This document shows, piece by piece, positions 46,336 through 54,910 of a stretch of 64,000 bases of DNA (position 1 is its first letter; every line of letters starts with the position of its first letter). The stretch spans positions 92,424-156,423 of the forward strand of contig NZ_JABXKQ010000108.1 of NCBI RefSeq assembly GCF_017114945.1. Direction: 5' to 3'. A model generated the notes under the pieces. That model had not been told where the DNA came from. It worked only from the letters and a program-made list of their open reading frames with translations, and ran no database searches. Both the position numbers and the translations under genes were made by a program. The stretch comes from Nostoc sp. JL34. Its GTDB lineage: Bacteria > Cyanobacteriota > Cyanobacteriia > Cyanobacteriales > Nostocaceae.

Positions 46336-47709
46336 ATGACTTTACAAAAACAATCTCAAATTACAAATGAAATCCTTCAAGGTAATCTTGTTAAGCTGAT
46401 GTTTAAGTTATCAATTCCCAGTACTCTGGGAATACTGATGTTTAGCTTGAATAATTTTCTTGATGCTTTATTTGCAGGTCAATTTATTGGTGAAACAGCT
46501 CTGGCTGGTATTACCCTTGCACTACCACTCACTGGTATAGCTGAGGGATTTTCTGCCTTAGTTGGAGTCGGTTCTGGTTCTGTTCTCAGTCAAGCCATTG
46601 GTTCTGGAAATATTAAAAATCAGTCGAAAATATTTGGCAACTTAGTGGTGATGGGTGTAGCGATCGCTTTTGTGATCACAACCCTTGGCTATAGCTTTGG
46701 TGAAAAATTAATTGTATTCATGGGAGGAAGTGGTGAAGTTGCCTCTGCTGGTGTGGCATATTTTAAGACTTATATACTAGGTTCAATATTTTATATACTA
46801 GCGGGAGCTTCTAGCCAGCTGATAATTTCAGAAGGTAACATTAGATTATCAGCTATATTTGACTTAATTTTTATTACCCTTAACATTTTATTAAATTTAA
46901 TATTTATTAGTGTCTTTCATTGGGGTATTCAAGGGATCGCCCTGGCTACAGTTATTGCGATGGCTGTTTCTACTCTTGTCAACTTAACTTATTTTTTCTC
47001 TGGTAAAAGTTCCATCCCAGTTAATCTTAAAAAGTTAGCGATCGCCATAGACTTAATACCTGCAATATTATCTGTAGGGATATCACAATTATTTTATCCA
47101 GTTACGATGTTGATTCAAGATATTGTGATTTTTAATTTAATATCTTACTACGGCAAAAGTAGCGATATTGCTTTCTTTGGAGCAACAGCTAAAGTATCTA
47201 CATTTGTATTTATTCCCATCATTGGTTTTTCGCAAGCATTACAACCTATAATCGGAATGAATTATGGCGCACAAAATTATGGACGGATAAAAAAAGCATA
47301 TTTAACTTTTGCAATCATTGGAACTATTTTATCAATATTAATTTGGTTGCCTTTACAATTATCTCCAATGACATTTTTGGGTATAATTCTCCCAGGGATT
47401 AATTTTACAGAAGATGATTTTTTAAATTTTATAATTCTGACGATACTAATACCAATCTGGCCTTTAGCACACTTTAGCAATACTCTTTTTATATCTATAG
47501 GCAAAGGTAAAACTGTGTTAGTAGTAATTTTGTTAAGAAGTATAATCTTAACTGTGCCAATAATCATATTTTTTTCAAGAATCTCAGGTTTAAGGGGCAT
47601 ATATTATGGAATTCTTTTTGCAGATATTTTATTTATGTTAATTATCTTTGTTCTAACAATTTTGGAATTTCATTATTTAAGTTCACTGAAATTGGAAGAG
47701 AGCAAATAG
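46336..47709 (+). CDS. MATE-family efflux transporter
   Basis: The 457-residue protein is strongly hydrophobic with about twelve membrane segments. The two-fold MATE pattern is visible: KLSIPSTLGILMFSLNNFLDALFAGQFIGETALAGI in the first half and a second copy after about residue 235 (PVTMLIQDIVIFNL). MATE proteins export small molecules in exchange for Na+ or H+. Placed among the tailoring genes, it most likely exports the product or provides self-protection. It follows the Suc_Fer gene by 25 bp. Confidence 0.92.
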   Translation: MTLQKQSQITNEILQGNLVKLMFKLSIPSTLGILMFSLNNFLDALFAGQFIGETALAGITLALPLTGIAEGFSALVGVGSGSVLSQAIGSGNIKNQSKIFGNLVVMGVAIAFVITTLGYSFGEKLIVFMGGSGEVASAGVAYFKTYILGSIFYILAGASSQLIISEGNIRLSAIFDLIFITLNILLNLIFISVFHWGIQGIALATVIAMAVSTLVNLTYFFSGKSSIPVNLKKLAIAIDLIPAILSVGISQLFYPVTMLIQDIVIFNLISYYGKSSDIAFFGATAKVSTFVFIPIIGFSQALQPIIGMNYGAQNYGRIKKAYLTFAIIGTILSILIWLPLQLSPMTFLGIILPGINFTEDDFLNFIILTILIPIWPLAHFSNTLFISIGKGKTVLVVILLRSIILTVPIIIFFSRISGLRGIYYGILFADILFMLIIFVLTILEFHYLSSLKLEESK

Positions 47710-47824
47710 GGAGATATAAAACTAGTATAATCATAAAAATTGCCTGTACTAGTTATTAAATTTAATCCCATAATATTAGTACCAGATCGCAAGTCATAAC
47801 TTATTAAATCTCAAGAGGTAAATT

Positions 47825-48049
47825 ATGTATCAAGACGACAAAGAAGACACAACAATTTACAAAGTTGTAGTTAATCATGAAGAACAGTATTCCATTTGGC
47901 CATCTGAGCGTGAAAACCCTATCGGTTGGCAGGATACTGGAAAAAATGGTTTGAAGCAAGAATGTCTAGATTACATCAAAGAAGTCTGGACTGATATGAG
48001 GCCACTTAGTCTTCGGAAAAAGATGCAGGAAACATCTGGCAATATTTAG
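47825..48049 (+). CDS. MbtH-like protein
   Basis: The 74-residue protein carries the MbtH signature: [36 protein letters not shown]. MbtH proteins bind adenylation domains and are needed for folding or activity of many of them. This one probably serves the A domains of this cluster. A good ribosome site (AAGAGGT) lies just upstream. Confidence 0.95.
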   Translation: MYQDDKEDTTIYKVVVNHEEQYSIWPSERENPIGWQDTGKNGLKQECLDYIKEVWTDMRPLSLRKKMQETSGNI

Positions 48050-48183
48050 TAGGCAGATGTACTTTGAAATTGCTTATTTAGATGGGCTTTATATGCTCAC
48101 TATACATAAAGATAAGCATTTTTATACTGCTGAAACTTTAGGCTTTTTAGGTTAGTAATACTTGTTAAAAATGGAGAATTTCT

Positions 48184-49056
48184 ATGGCATCTCAGACACG
48201 GGTATGGTTTATTACTGGTAGCTCAAAAGGCTTAGGTAGAGCATTAGCAGAAACAGTGCTTGAGCGGGGTGAGACTGTGGTGCTAACGGCACGGAATCCC
48301 CAGCAGATAGAAGATTTAGTAGCCAGGTTTCCAAACCGTACATTAGCGGTGCAACTTGATGTAACGAAACCCGAAGAAGTACGGGAAGCAGTGAAACAGG
48401 CAATTGCCAAGTTTGGACGTATTGATGTACTTGTTAATAATGCTGGATATGGGATTTTAGGGGCAATAGAAGAAGTCAGTGATGAAGGAGTTCGCCGTCA
48501 GTTTGAAACAAACTTTTTTGGTGTCTTGGAAGTGCTAAGGACAGTTTTACCTTATATGCGCCAACAACGCAGTGGACACATCCTTAATATTTCATCAGTG
48601 GGTGGCTTTGTGTCCTATGCTGGTACGGGAATCTATAATGGTACTAAATTTGCGCTAGAAGGAATTTCCGAAGCATTAGCTCAAGAAGTTACACCTATCG
48701 GTATCAAAATCACAATAGTTGAACCTGGTGGATTTCGTACAGACTTTGTGACACGTTCTCTTGTTATAACTGATATCCAAATCAATGACTATGAACCAGT
48801 GATTGGTGAGATGCGTAAAGGTGCGCGGGATATCCTGGATCAGAAATTGGAATTTCAGGAATCAGGCGATCCAAAGAAAGCAGCTTTGGCAATGATTCAA
48901 GCAGTTGATAGTGAAAATCCACCACTGAGATTGGTGCTAGGAGAAGATGCAATTTATGCTATTAATGCCAAGCTGGAGTCAGTCAAAGCAGAACTAGATG
49001 TTTGGAAGGAAGTATCTGTAAATACTGCGTTTGATGAGGTTCTAGTAGCTAAATAG
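48184..49056 (+). CDS. SDR-family oxidoreductase
   Basis: The 290-residue protein is a classical short-chain dehydrogenase with TGSSKGLGR for cofactor, NNAGYG, the serine in NISSVGGF and an intact YNGTK catalytic pair. Unlike the SDR at 44198 it should be active. The substrate is unknown; a general housekeeping role is possible because similar SDRs occur widely outside clusters. It is the last plus-strand gene of the biosynthetic region, with GGAG before its ATG. Confidence 0.9.
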   Translation: MASQTRVWFITGSSKGLGRALAETVLERGETVVLTARNPQQIEDLVARFPNRTLAVQLDVTKPEEVREAVKQAIAKFGRIDVLVNNAGYGILGAIEEVSDEGVRRQFETNFFGVLEVLRTVLPYMRQQRSGHILNISSVGGFVSYAGTGIYNGTKFALEGISEALAQEVTPIGIKITIVEPGGFRTDFVTRSLVITDIQINDYEPVIGEMRKGARDILDQKLEFQESGDPKKAALAMIQAVDSENPPLRLVLGEDAIYAINAKLESVKAELDVWKEVSVNTAFDEVLVAK

Positions 49057-49298
49057 TGCTATTTTTTGCGGTTTGGGAGAACTCCACCCCGCCAAAGCTA
49101 TGCTTTGTATACGGGGAAATCTAAATTACTTATTGCGATCGCACCACAGAGCAGTAGACTAAACTCACAAAGAAAATTAGTCACAACGTTTTCTTAAATG
49201 AAGTAAGTAGGCAATCTTTACTCAATACAAAAAGCTCGTAGCTAACAGAAGTTTTTAGTTTACTAGCTATTTTTAAAGTAATGATGGAGCCGCTTCAA

Positions 49299-49448
49299 AT
49301 GAAACGACGTGAAACATTAGCCGAATTGGTCGCCCGAACAGTAGTTGAATTTGAAAAACGCGAGCTAGAACTACAAAAAGCTCAGGTGCATCAGGTGCAG
49401 CCACAGAAGAAAGTCACAAGCAAGCGTAAATCTAAAAAGGCTGCTTAA
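49299..49448 (+). CDS. Small basic protein, possible recombination accessory factor
   Basis: From ATG 49299 (GGAG nine bases upstream) the protein has 49 residues; a weaker start at 49281 would add six. The first half is a predicted amphipathic helix (ETLAELVARTVVEFEKRELE) and the second half is rich in Lys (KKVTSKRKSKKAA). Its stop TAA forms a palindromic TTAA with the stop of the convergent recombinase. Small basic proteins often act as directionality or accessory factors for serine recombinases, and known elements encode extra factors such as XisH and XisI, to which I see no likeness here. Function is a guess. Confidence 0.5.
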   Translation: MKRRETLAELVARTVVEFEKRELELQKAQVHQVQPQKKVTSKRKSKKAA

Positions 49449-51007
49449 TGCAGGTGCAGCAACTCAACCGCAGTCACCAGATTGGCATCTACCACTATCT
49501 TTTTAATACACCCTTTAAGTAAAGCTTGTTTGTCCTCCGGCTCTAGTCCTTCCCAGTATCTCTGATTTGAAAATGCCACAATAATCCGCTCTTTAGCTAT
49601 GAGGTATTGTTTGGATGCGTTGCTTGTCGTTGCGACAGCCGTTGCTATCTGCATTCTCATATCCTCTTTGGCTTTTTGAATTGCTGGATTTGATGGCAAT
49701 GCTTCCAGGGTATTTAAAGATGCCCGCAGTGTCTTGATTTCTGCGGATTCTTCTGAAGAATAAACTTCTTGTTCTACCAGTCCAGCTAACCGTTCAGCCT
49801 CATGAACTAGATGTTTAATCATTTGTTTTTCTAATTCATCGGAAGAAATCATCCGCCCGTTATGACAAGCACCAGTCCGATAAAAACTGCATTGGTAGTG
49901 ATGACGAACAAAACCTTTGCGTTTAACCAATTTTTTGCACTGGCGACTATAAGCAGCCCCACAATGAGCGCATTTAACTAAATTGGCGAATGGGTTAGTG
50001 TGTTTTTGCTCGGTAGCCCATCGGTTATTCCGGTTGCTGCGAATTATTGCTTTGATACGTTCGTGTTCCTCGCGGGTGATAATCGCTTCATCTTCGTGGG
50101 TTCCCCATGTCACTTCCCACTCGTCAAAGGGTTTGCGATGTCCTTTGGGATGAACTACTGTGTTATACAGTGTTCCTCCTGCGTAGACGGGATTAACTAG
50201 AATAGAGCGTAATCCAGAAACTGACCACTTCAACCCTGTGTGTGGATAACGAAGATTCAACGCACCTCCACGAGATTTGTTGATATTCTCTAGGACGATT
50301 TCCTCTTCCTCCTCTAGGAGGTTAATCCTAGTATTAGTAGTTTTTGTGACAGCATTGGCTTGAATACCTAAAGTATCATGCAGTACTCTCGCTGTTTGAG
50401 ATACTGTACCCACTGCTAAAAATGTATCAAATACTAGCCGCATTAATTGCGATCGCGTTAACTCTTCTTTACCCTCAATTAAACAAACACACAGACGATC
50501 ATCTCGTTTGTACTTGTCGCCCTCAACTATATACCCCAATGGTGCATTCCAGTGAGGTTTTTGATTAGCTTTGCGGGTGTCGCGCTCTTTCTTAATTCGC
50601 ATCCCCAGCATTTTCACCTCATACTTAGATGCTGCTAATCTCACATCAATTGTTAACTCACCGCCAATACTCGATAAATCGAACGGTTCATCTAGTGCAT
50701 GTGGCTGTATACCTTTCTTTTTTAACGCATCCATCAAACGATAAAAGGTCATTGATGAAGATGTTAAACGGTCAATCCGAATAAATAGCAGCTTCGACAC
50801 TTTGCCTGGTACAGATGCGTTGATATCTTCAATTAACTGCAAAAGCCCTTTACGCTGATCGCTAGTACGACTTTCCACATCGTAATATATGTGTGTTGCC
50901 CCAGCACTACGCAACCGCCGCATTTGTTTAATCAACGCGCCTTCATCTTCAGCCTGCTCATCAGTCGAAACCCGTGCATAACCTAAAACGTCCATACACC
51001 ACACCAT
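49445..51007 (-). CDS. Large serine recombinase, XisF-like excisase
   Basis: The 520-residue protein starts at M1 or at M5 (MDVLGYARVSTDEQ, usual for the family). Ser14 of ARVS is the nucleophile, and RIDRLTSSSMTFYRLM is the resolvase arginine region. A recombinase domain follows (about 190-330), then a zinc ribbon with Cys346, 349, 373 and 381 and a coiled region. Length and order agree with XisF of Anabaena (about 514 residues), which excises the fdxN element. It reads away from the nifK fragment and begins about 40 bp from it, the expected place for an element-border recombinase. It would cut the element out of nifK in heterocysts. Confidence 0.9.
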   Translation of the reverse strand: MVWCMDVLGYARVSTDEQAEDEGALIKQMRRLRSAGATHIYYDVESRTSDQRKGLLQLIEDINASVPGKVSKLLFIRIDRLTSSSMTFYRLMDALKKKGIQPHALDEPFDLSSIGGELTIDVRLAASKYEVKMLGMRIKKERDTRKANQKPHWNAPLGYIVEGDKYKRDDRLCVCLIEGKEELTRSQLMRLVFDTFLAVGTVSQTARVLHDTLGIQANAVTKTTNTRINLLEEEEEIVLENINKSRGGALNLRYPHTGLKWSVSGLRSILVNPVYAGGTLYNTVVHPKGHRKPFDEWEVTWGTHEDEAIITREEHERIKAIIRSNRNNRWATEQKHTNPFANLVKCAHCGAAYSRQCKKLVKRKGFVRHHYQCSFYRTGACHNGRMISSDELEKQMIKHLVHEAERLAGLVEQEVYSSEESAEIKTLRASLNTLEALPSNPAIQKAKEDMRMQIATAVATTSNASKQYLIAKERIIVAFSNQRYWEGLEPEDKQALLKGCIKKIVVDANLVTAVELLHLH

Positions 51008-51046
51008 AGAAGCGTTAAATTAATTTTACTTGATAGCAAGCGCATT

Positions 51047-51307
51047 GGTTCTCTGATGTTCACCGAACCTGTAGACTTCCTTATTGGTAACACCTACGGT
51101 AAGTACCTGTGGCGCGACACCAAGACTCCCTTAGTGAGAATTGGCTATCCCATCATGGATCGTCACCACCTACACCGCTACTCCACCATTGGTTATGAAG
51201 GCGTGATCAACTTGCTCAACTGGGTTGTAAATACCCTGTTTGAAGAAATCGATCGCAACACCAACATTCCTTCTAAGACAGATATTTCCTACGACTTGAT
51301 TCGTTAG
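51047..51307 (+). CDS. nifK: NifK C-terminal fragment (nitrogenase MoFe protein beta subunit)
   Basis: The frame encodes the last 87 or so residues of NifK: SLMFTEPVDFLIGNTYGKYL, IGYPIMDRHHLHRYSTIGYE, LLNWVVNTLFEEID and a final DISYDLIR, typical of cyanobacterial NifK. The rest of the roughly 510-residue protein is absent upstream; instead the frame runs into the recombinase gene. The ATG at 51056 is an internal methionine, not a real start. Excision of the element should rejoin this piece to the 5' part of nifK. The exact first native base is uncertain within about 15 bp. Confidence 0.88.
   Translation, partial: GSLMFTEPVDFLIGNTYGKYLWRDTKTPLVRIGYPIMDRHHLHRYSTIGYEGVINLLNWVVNTLFEEIDRNTNIPSKTDISYDLIR
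51048..51060. other. Probable recombination core at element right border
   Basis: Reading in the nifK frame, residues before Ser-Leu-Met-Phe (DSKRIG) do not fit the NifK pattern as I remember it (HLRSLMF), while those after do. The switch lies near GTTCTCTGATG. Serine recombinases use short shared cores, so a matching short sequence is expected at the left border. The position depends on remembered NifK sequence and is approximate. Confidence 0.35.
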
Positions 51308-51344
51308 AAATTGCGTAGAAACACAACGTGTTAATTAAGGGTAA

Positions 51345-51478
51345 AGAAGGGGAGTAGGGAATAGGGAATGGGGAATGGGGACTAGGAACTAGGGACTGGG
51401 AAAATACCCAACGCCCAATGCCAATGCCCAATGCCCAATACCCAATGCCCAATCCCCAACTTCCCTTTTTCTTTCTAG
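51345..51478. repeat. Short tandem heptamer-type repeats between nifK and the next gene
   Basis: A purine-rich run of GGGAATGGGGA-type units (about 51351-51400) is followed by pyrimidine-side units of CCCAATGC type (about 51409-51465). These are the short tandemly repeated sequences common in heterocystous cyanobacteria. The two arms are roughly complementary and could pair in RNA. There is no CRISPR-like spacer structure. Confidence 0.8.
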
Positions 51479-51500
51479 CATTTACCCAAGGGATTTATAA

Positions 51501-51866
51501 ATGGAAACCATCAATCATACTCACGAACAAATTCACACTCACGAACACATTCACACTCATCCTCATCCTAATTACCATCCACCTAATCAGAAAAAACCAG
51601 GGTGGTTCCACAATCTTCTTAATCCGTTGCGCCGTGTAGTGGATGGAATTCAGGTTAAAAATAATCGCTTCGCTCATCTGATTTGCCAAACAATTCCTTG
51701 TTGTTGTCCCTTTGAGCGACAAATTAAATTATTTGGTAAGTCTATTGATATCCCACCACTATGTAAACTCAATCCTTTATATGACGAATTTGTAGGATTG
51801 CGTTTTCGCGCTCTATCTTACCTCGCTGATGTATGTGGAGAGGATGTCACAAAATACATTTGTTAA
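51501..51866 (+). CDS. Mo-dependent nitrogenase C-terminal family protein (Mo-nitro_C)
   Basis: The 121-residue protein has a His-rich N-terminus (HTHEQIHTHEHIHTHPHP) likely to bind metal, then the Mo-nitro_C core: NPLRRVVDGIQV, CQTIPCCCPFERQIKLFG, PPLCKLNPLYDEFVGLRFRAL. Genes of this family lie between nifK and nifE in other Nostocales. The molecular role is not established; the histidines and cysteines suggest metal handling for cofactor assembly. The start is the ATG after GGGATTTATAA. Confidence 0.85.
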   Translation: METINHTHEQIHTHEHIHTHPHPNYHPPNQKKPGWFHNLLNPLRRVVDGIQVKNNRFAHLICQTIPCCCPFERQIKLFGKSIDIPPLCKLNPLYDEFVGLRFRALSYLADVCGEDVTKYIC

Positions 51867-51990
51867 TTATTGGGTATGGGGCATTAGTTATTGGTCATTA
51901 GTCATTGGTCATTCGTCATTAGTTATTAGTCATTAGTTGTTAGTTATTCAAAGGACAAATGACAAATGACAAAGGACAATTAACAATTAA
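51867..51990. repeat. Heptamer repeats (GTCATTA type) upstream of nifE
   Basis: Repeated GTCATTA/GTTATTA units are followed by GACAAATGACAAAGGACAA. The same unit types recur at 55798-55898 and 57228-57330. The two halves are partly complementary. No gene is seen here; it is the leader of nifE. Confidence 0.75.
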
Positions 51991-52000
51991 GAGAAGAGAG

Positions 52001-53383
52001 ATGAAAATCACCCAAGGTAAAATCAACGAACTGCTCACTGAGACAGGATGCGAGCATAATCAGCACAAACAATCCGAAAAGAAAAACAAGTCATGCGCTC
52101 AACAGGCACAACCTGGCGCGGCTCAAGGGGGCTGTGCCTTTGATGGTGCAATGATTTCCCTAGTTCCGATCGCAGATGCTGCTCATTTAGTCCACGGGCC
52201 GATCGCCTGTGCTGGTAATTCCTGGGGCAGTCGTGGTAGTCTTTCGTCTGGCCCTCTACTCTACAAAATGGGCTTTACCACTGACTTGGGTGAAAATGAT
52301 GTCATCTTCGGTGGCGAAAAGAAGCTTTACAAAGCAATTTTGGAACTTCACGAGCGCTACCAACCAGCAGCAGTATTCGTCTACGCCACTTGCGTTACAG
52401 CCTTAATTGGCGATGATATGGATGCTGTTTGCAAAGCTGCGGCTGAGAAAATTGGTACTCCTGTTATTCCCGTCATTGCCCCAGGATTCATTGGCAGTAA
52501 AAATCTCGGCAACCGTTTCGGTGGTGAAGCTTTGTTGGAATATGTTGTCGGAACAGCAGAACCGGAACATACAACGCCCTATGATATTAACTTAATCGGT
52601 GAATACAACATCGCCGGTGAAATGTGGGGAGTAACACCACTGTTAGAGAAATTAGGCATCCGTATTTTGTCTAAAATTACGGGCGATGCTCGCTACGATG
52701 AAATTCGCTACGCCCACCGCGCCAAGCTCAACGTCATGATCTGCTCACGAGCGCTGCTCAATATGGCAAGAAAGATGGAGGAGCGTTACAACATCCCTTA
52801 CATTGAAGAGTCTTTCTACGGCATCGATGATATGAATCGCTGTCTGCGAAACATCGCTGCTAAATTAGGCGATCCTGATTTACAGGAGCGCACAGAAAAG
52901 CTGATTGCAGAAGAAACGGCTGCTCTGGATTTGGCACTAGCTCCCTATCGCGCTCGACTCAAAGGTAAGCGAGTTGTGTTGTATACAGGTGGTGTTAAGA
53001 GTTGGTCGATTATTTCGGCTGCTAGGGACTTGGGCATTGAAGTTGTTGCTACTAGTACTCGCAAAAGTACTGAAGAAGATAAAGCCAAAATCAAGAAGTT
53101 GCTCGGCAACGATGGCATTATGTTGGAGAAAGGCAACGCTCAGGAATTGCTACAGGTAGTTAAAGACACTCGCGCAGATATGCTGATTGCTGGTGGTCGT
53201 AACCAATACACAGCTTTGAAAGCTCGAATTCCTTTCCTTGATATCAACCAAGAACGCCACCATCCTTATGCAGGTTATGTGGGAATGATTGAGATGGCGC
53301 GGGAACTGTACGAAGCTCTGTATAGCCCAATTTGGGAACAAATACGCAAACCGGCTCCTTGGGAAGAAGAGGAAGTAGTTTAA
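52001..53383 (+). CDS. nifE: Nitrogenase FeMo-cofactor scaffold protein NifE
   Basis: The start is ATG 52001 ([14 protein letters not shown]), with GAGAAGAGAG directly upstream; an in-frame extension to 51959 runs into repeats. The 460-residue protein has [39 protein letters not shown] and [12 protein letters not shown], all typical of NifE. With NifN it forms the tetramer on which the cofactor precursor from NifB matures. The stop shares a base with the nifN start, so the two are coupled. Transcription normally depends on the nif operon upstream, which the element interrupts in vegetative cells. Confidence 0.97.
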   Translation: MKITQGKINELLTETGCEHNQHKQSEKKNKSCAQQAQPGAAQGGCAFDGAMISLVPIADAAHLVHGPIACAGNSWGSRGSLSSGPLLYKMGFTTDLGENDVIFGGEKKLYKAILELHERYQPAAVFVYATCVTALIGDDMDAVCKAAAEKIGTPVIPVIAPGFIGSKNLGNRFGGEALLEYVVGTAEPEHTTPYDINLIGEYNIAGEMWGVTPLLEKLGIRILSKITGDARYDEIRYAHRAKLNVMICSRALLNMARKMEERYNIPYIEESFYGIDDMNRCLRNIAAKLGDPDLQERTEKLIAEETAALDLALAPYRARLKGKRVVLYTGGVKSWSIISAARDLGIEVVATSTRKSTEEDKAKIKKLLGNDGIMLEKGNAQELLQVVKDTRADMLIAGGRNQYTALKARIPFLDINQERHHPYAGYVGMIEMARELYEALYSPIWEQIRKPAPWEEEEVV

Positions 53384-54720
53384 TGGCGATCGTTACCGTT
53401 TCTAACAAAGCACTGACAGTTAATCCCCTCAAGCAAAGTCAAGCTTTGGGTGCAACCTTAGCCTTTTTGGGATTGAAAGGGACGATGCCCTTATTCCACG
53501 GTTCTCAAGGTTGTACTGCTTTCGCCAAAGTTGTCCTAGTGCGGCATTTCCGGGAAGCGATTCCCCTAGCTACCACAGCGATGACAGAAGTCACTACCAT
53601 TTTGGGTGGCGAAGAGAATGTGGAGCAAGCAATTCTCACTCTGGTGGAAAAGGCTAACCCAGAAATTATTGGTTTATGTAGCACTGGGTTAACAGAAACT
53701 AGAGGAGATGACATCGAGGGTTTTCTAAAAGAAATCCGTGGTCGCCATCCAGAATTGAATGATTTAGCGATCGTTTTTGCACCTACCCCAGATTTTAAAG
53801 GTGCCCTGCAAGATGGTTTTGCTGTTGCTGTGGAAAGCATCGTTCAGGAAATTCCTCGCGCAGGTGGACTCAGAACTGAACAAGTCACTGTTTTAGCGGG
53901 TTCTGCCTTCACACCAGGGGATGTACAAGAAATCAAAGAGATAGTCACAGCCTTTGGACTAGTGCCGATCTTTGTACCTGACCTTGGTGCTTCCTTAGAT
54001 GGACACTTAGAGGATAATTATAGTGCGGTTACAGTCAGTGGGACTACCTTAAAACAGCTACGAGAAGTAGGTAGTTCTGCCTTTACCCTGGCATTGGGTG
54101 AAAGTATGCGGGGGGCTGCCAAGATTCTCGAAGAACGCTTTGGTACACCTTATGAGGTGTTTAGCGAACTGACGGGATTAGAACCAGTAGATGAATTTAT
54201 CCAAGCATTGGCGATTCTAAGTGGTAACAGCGTACCCGAAAAATACCGTCGCCAACGCCGTCAGTTGCAAGATGCGATGCTGGACACCCACTTTTACTTT
54301 GGTGCAAAACGAGTTTCCTTAGCGCTAGAACCAGATTTGCTGTGGTCAACAGTGCATTTCCTGCAATCGATGGGAGCGCAAATTCATGCGGCGGTGACAA
54401 CTACGCGATCGCATCTCTTAGAAAAACTCCCGGTTAAAAGCATCACCATCGGCGATTTGGAAGACTTTGAGAGTCTAGCAGTCGGTTCTGATTTGCTGAT
54501 TGGTAACTCCAATGTCGGTGCGATCGCAAAACGCCTCTCGATTCCTCTTTATCGTCTAGGATTGCCCATTTATGACCGCTTAGGTAATGGTCAATTTACC
54601 AAAGTTGGCTATCGAGGCACGATGGAAATTGTGTTTGGCATCGGCAACCTGTTTTTAGAGGCAGAAGAAGCGAGAGTTAAACAGTTCCAAGAGTTCGGAA
54701 TTGTGAGCGCAGAGTTTTGA
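53383..54720 (+). CDS. nifN: Nitrogenase FeMo-cofactor scaffold protein NifN
   Basis: The start is ATG 53383 ([20 protein letters not shown]), overlapping the nifE stop as TAATG; the frame upstream lies within nifE. The 445-residue protein has HGSQGCTAFAKV, TTAMTEVTTILGG, CSTGLTETRGDD and IGNSNVGAIAKRL. It partners NifE in the scaffold complex. Length and motifs are normal. Confidence 0.97.
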   Translation: MAIVTVSNKALTVNPLKQSQALGATLAFLGLKGTMPLFHGSQGCTAFAKVVLVRHFREAIPLATTAMTEVTTILGGEENVEQAILTLVEKANPEIIGLCSTGLTETRGDDIEGFLKEIRGRHPELNDLAIVFAPTPDFKGALQDGFAVAVESIVQEIPRAGGLRTEQVTVLAGSAFTPGDVQEIKEIVTAFGLVPIFVPDLGASLDGHLEDNYSAVTVSGTTLKQLREVGSSAFTLALGESMRGAAKILEERFGTPYEVFSELTGLEPVDEFIQALAILSGNSVPEKYRRQRRQLQDAMLDTHFYFGAKRVSLALEPDLLWSTVHFLQSMGAQIHAAVTTTRSHLLEKLPVKSITIGDLEDFESLAVGSDLLIGNSNVGAIAKRLSIPLYRLGLPIYDRLGNGQFTKVGYRGTMEIVFGIGNLFLEAEEARVKQFQEFGIVSAEF

Positions 54721-54744
54721 ATTCACACTTGAAATTCAAAACAG

Positions 54745-54855
54745 TTCAGTTAAAAGTTGATCCTCCCTAACCCTCCTTAAAAATGAGGGAATTGAGAAAG
54801 CTTCAAATTAGCCCCCCTTTTTAAGGGGGGTTGGGGGGATCTTCCGAGGCTAAAT
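54745..54855. repeat. Dispersed GC-rich palindromic repeat between nifN and nifX
   Basis: The 190-bp gap holds CCTCCTTAAAAATGAGGGA and the palindrome CCCCCCTTTTTAAGGGGGG (54812-54830), followed by GGTTGGGGGGATCTTCC. This type of repeat is common between cyanobacterial genes. The RNA hairpin has six G-C pairs and could slow polymerase or stabilise the upstream nifEN message. It is not a standard terminator because no T run follows. Confidence 0.75.
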
Positions 54856-54910
54856 ATCACTAACTGAACCGTATTGCTTCAAATTCAAAACTTTAGAGAG
54901 GAGAATTACA

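Larger units (their letters stand above)
1..51055. mobile_element. Putative nifK interruption element (right part), carrying the NRPS/PKS cluster
   Basis: The right boundary is inferred from two observations: a large serine recombinase of the XisF type starts at 51007 on the minus strand, and NifK C-terminal coding sequence begins without its N-terminal part about 40 bp further on. Heterocystous cyanobacteria are known to carry elements inside nif and hup genes that are excised by an element-encoded recombinase during heterocyst differentiation. The left boundary, with the rest of nifK and the second recombination site, is outside this window, so the size is at least 51 kb if the model is right. 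An alternative is an ordinary insertion that permanently broke nifK, with a functional copy elsewhere. Confidence 0.72.

Noticed and set aside
51056..51307. The 83-codon ORF starting at ATG 51056 as an independent small gene
   Set aside because: It matches the NifK C-terminus throughout; the ATG is an internal methionine and there is no ribosome site.
51345..51990. Possible CRISPR array near nifE
   Set aside because: Units are 7-8 bp, contiguous and imperfect, with no regular spacers and no cas genes; they fit cyanobacterial heptamer repeats.
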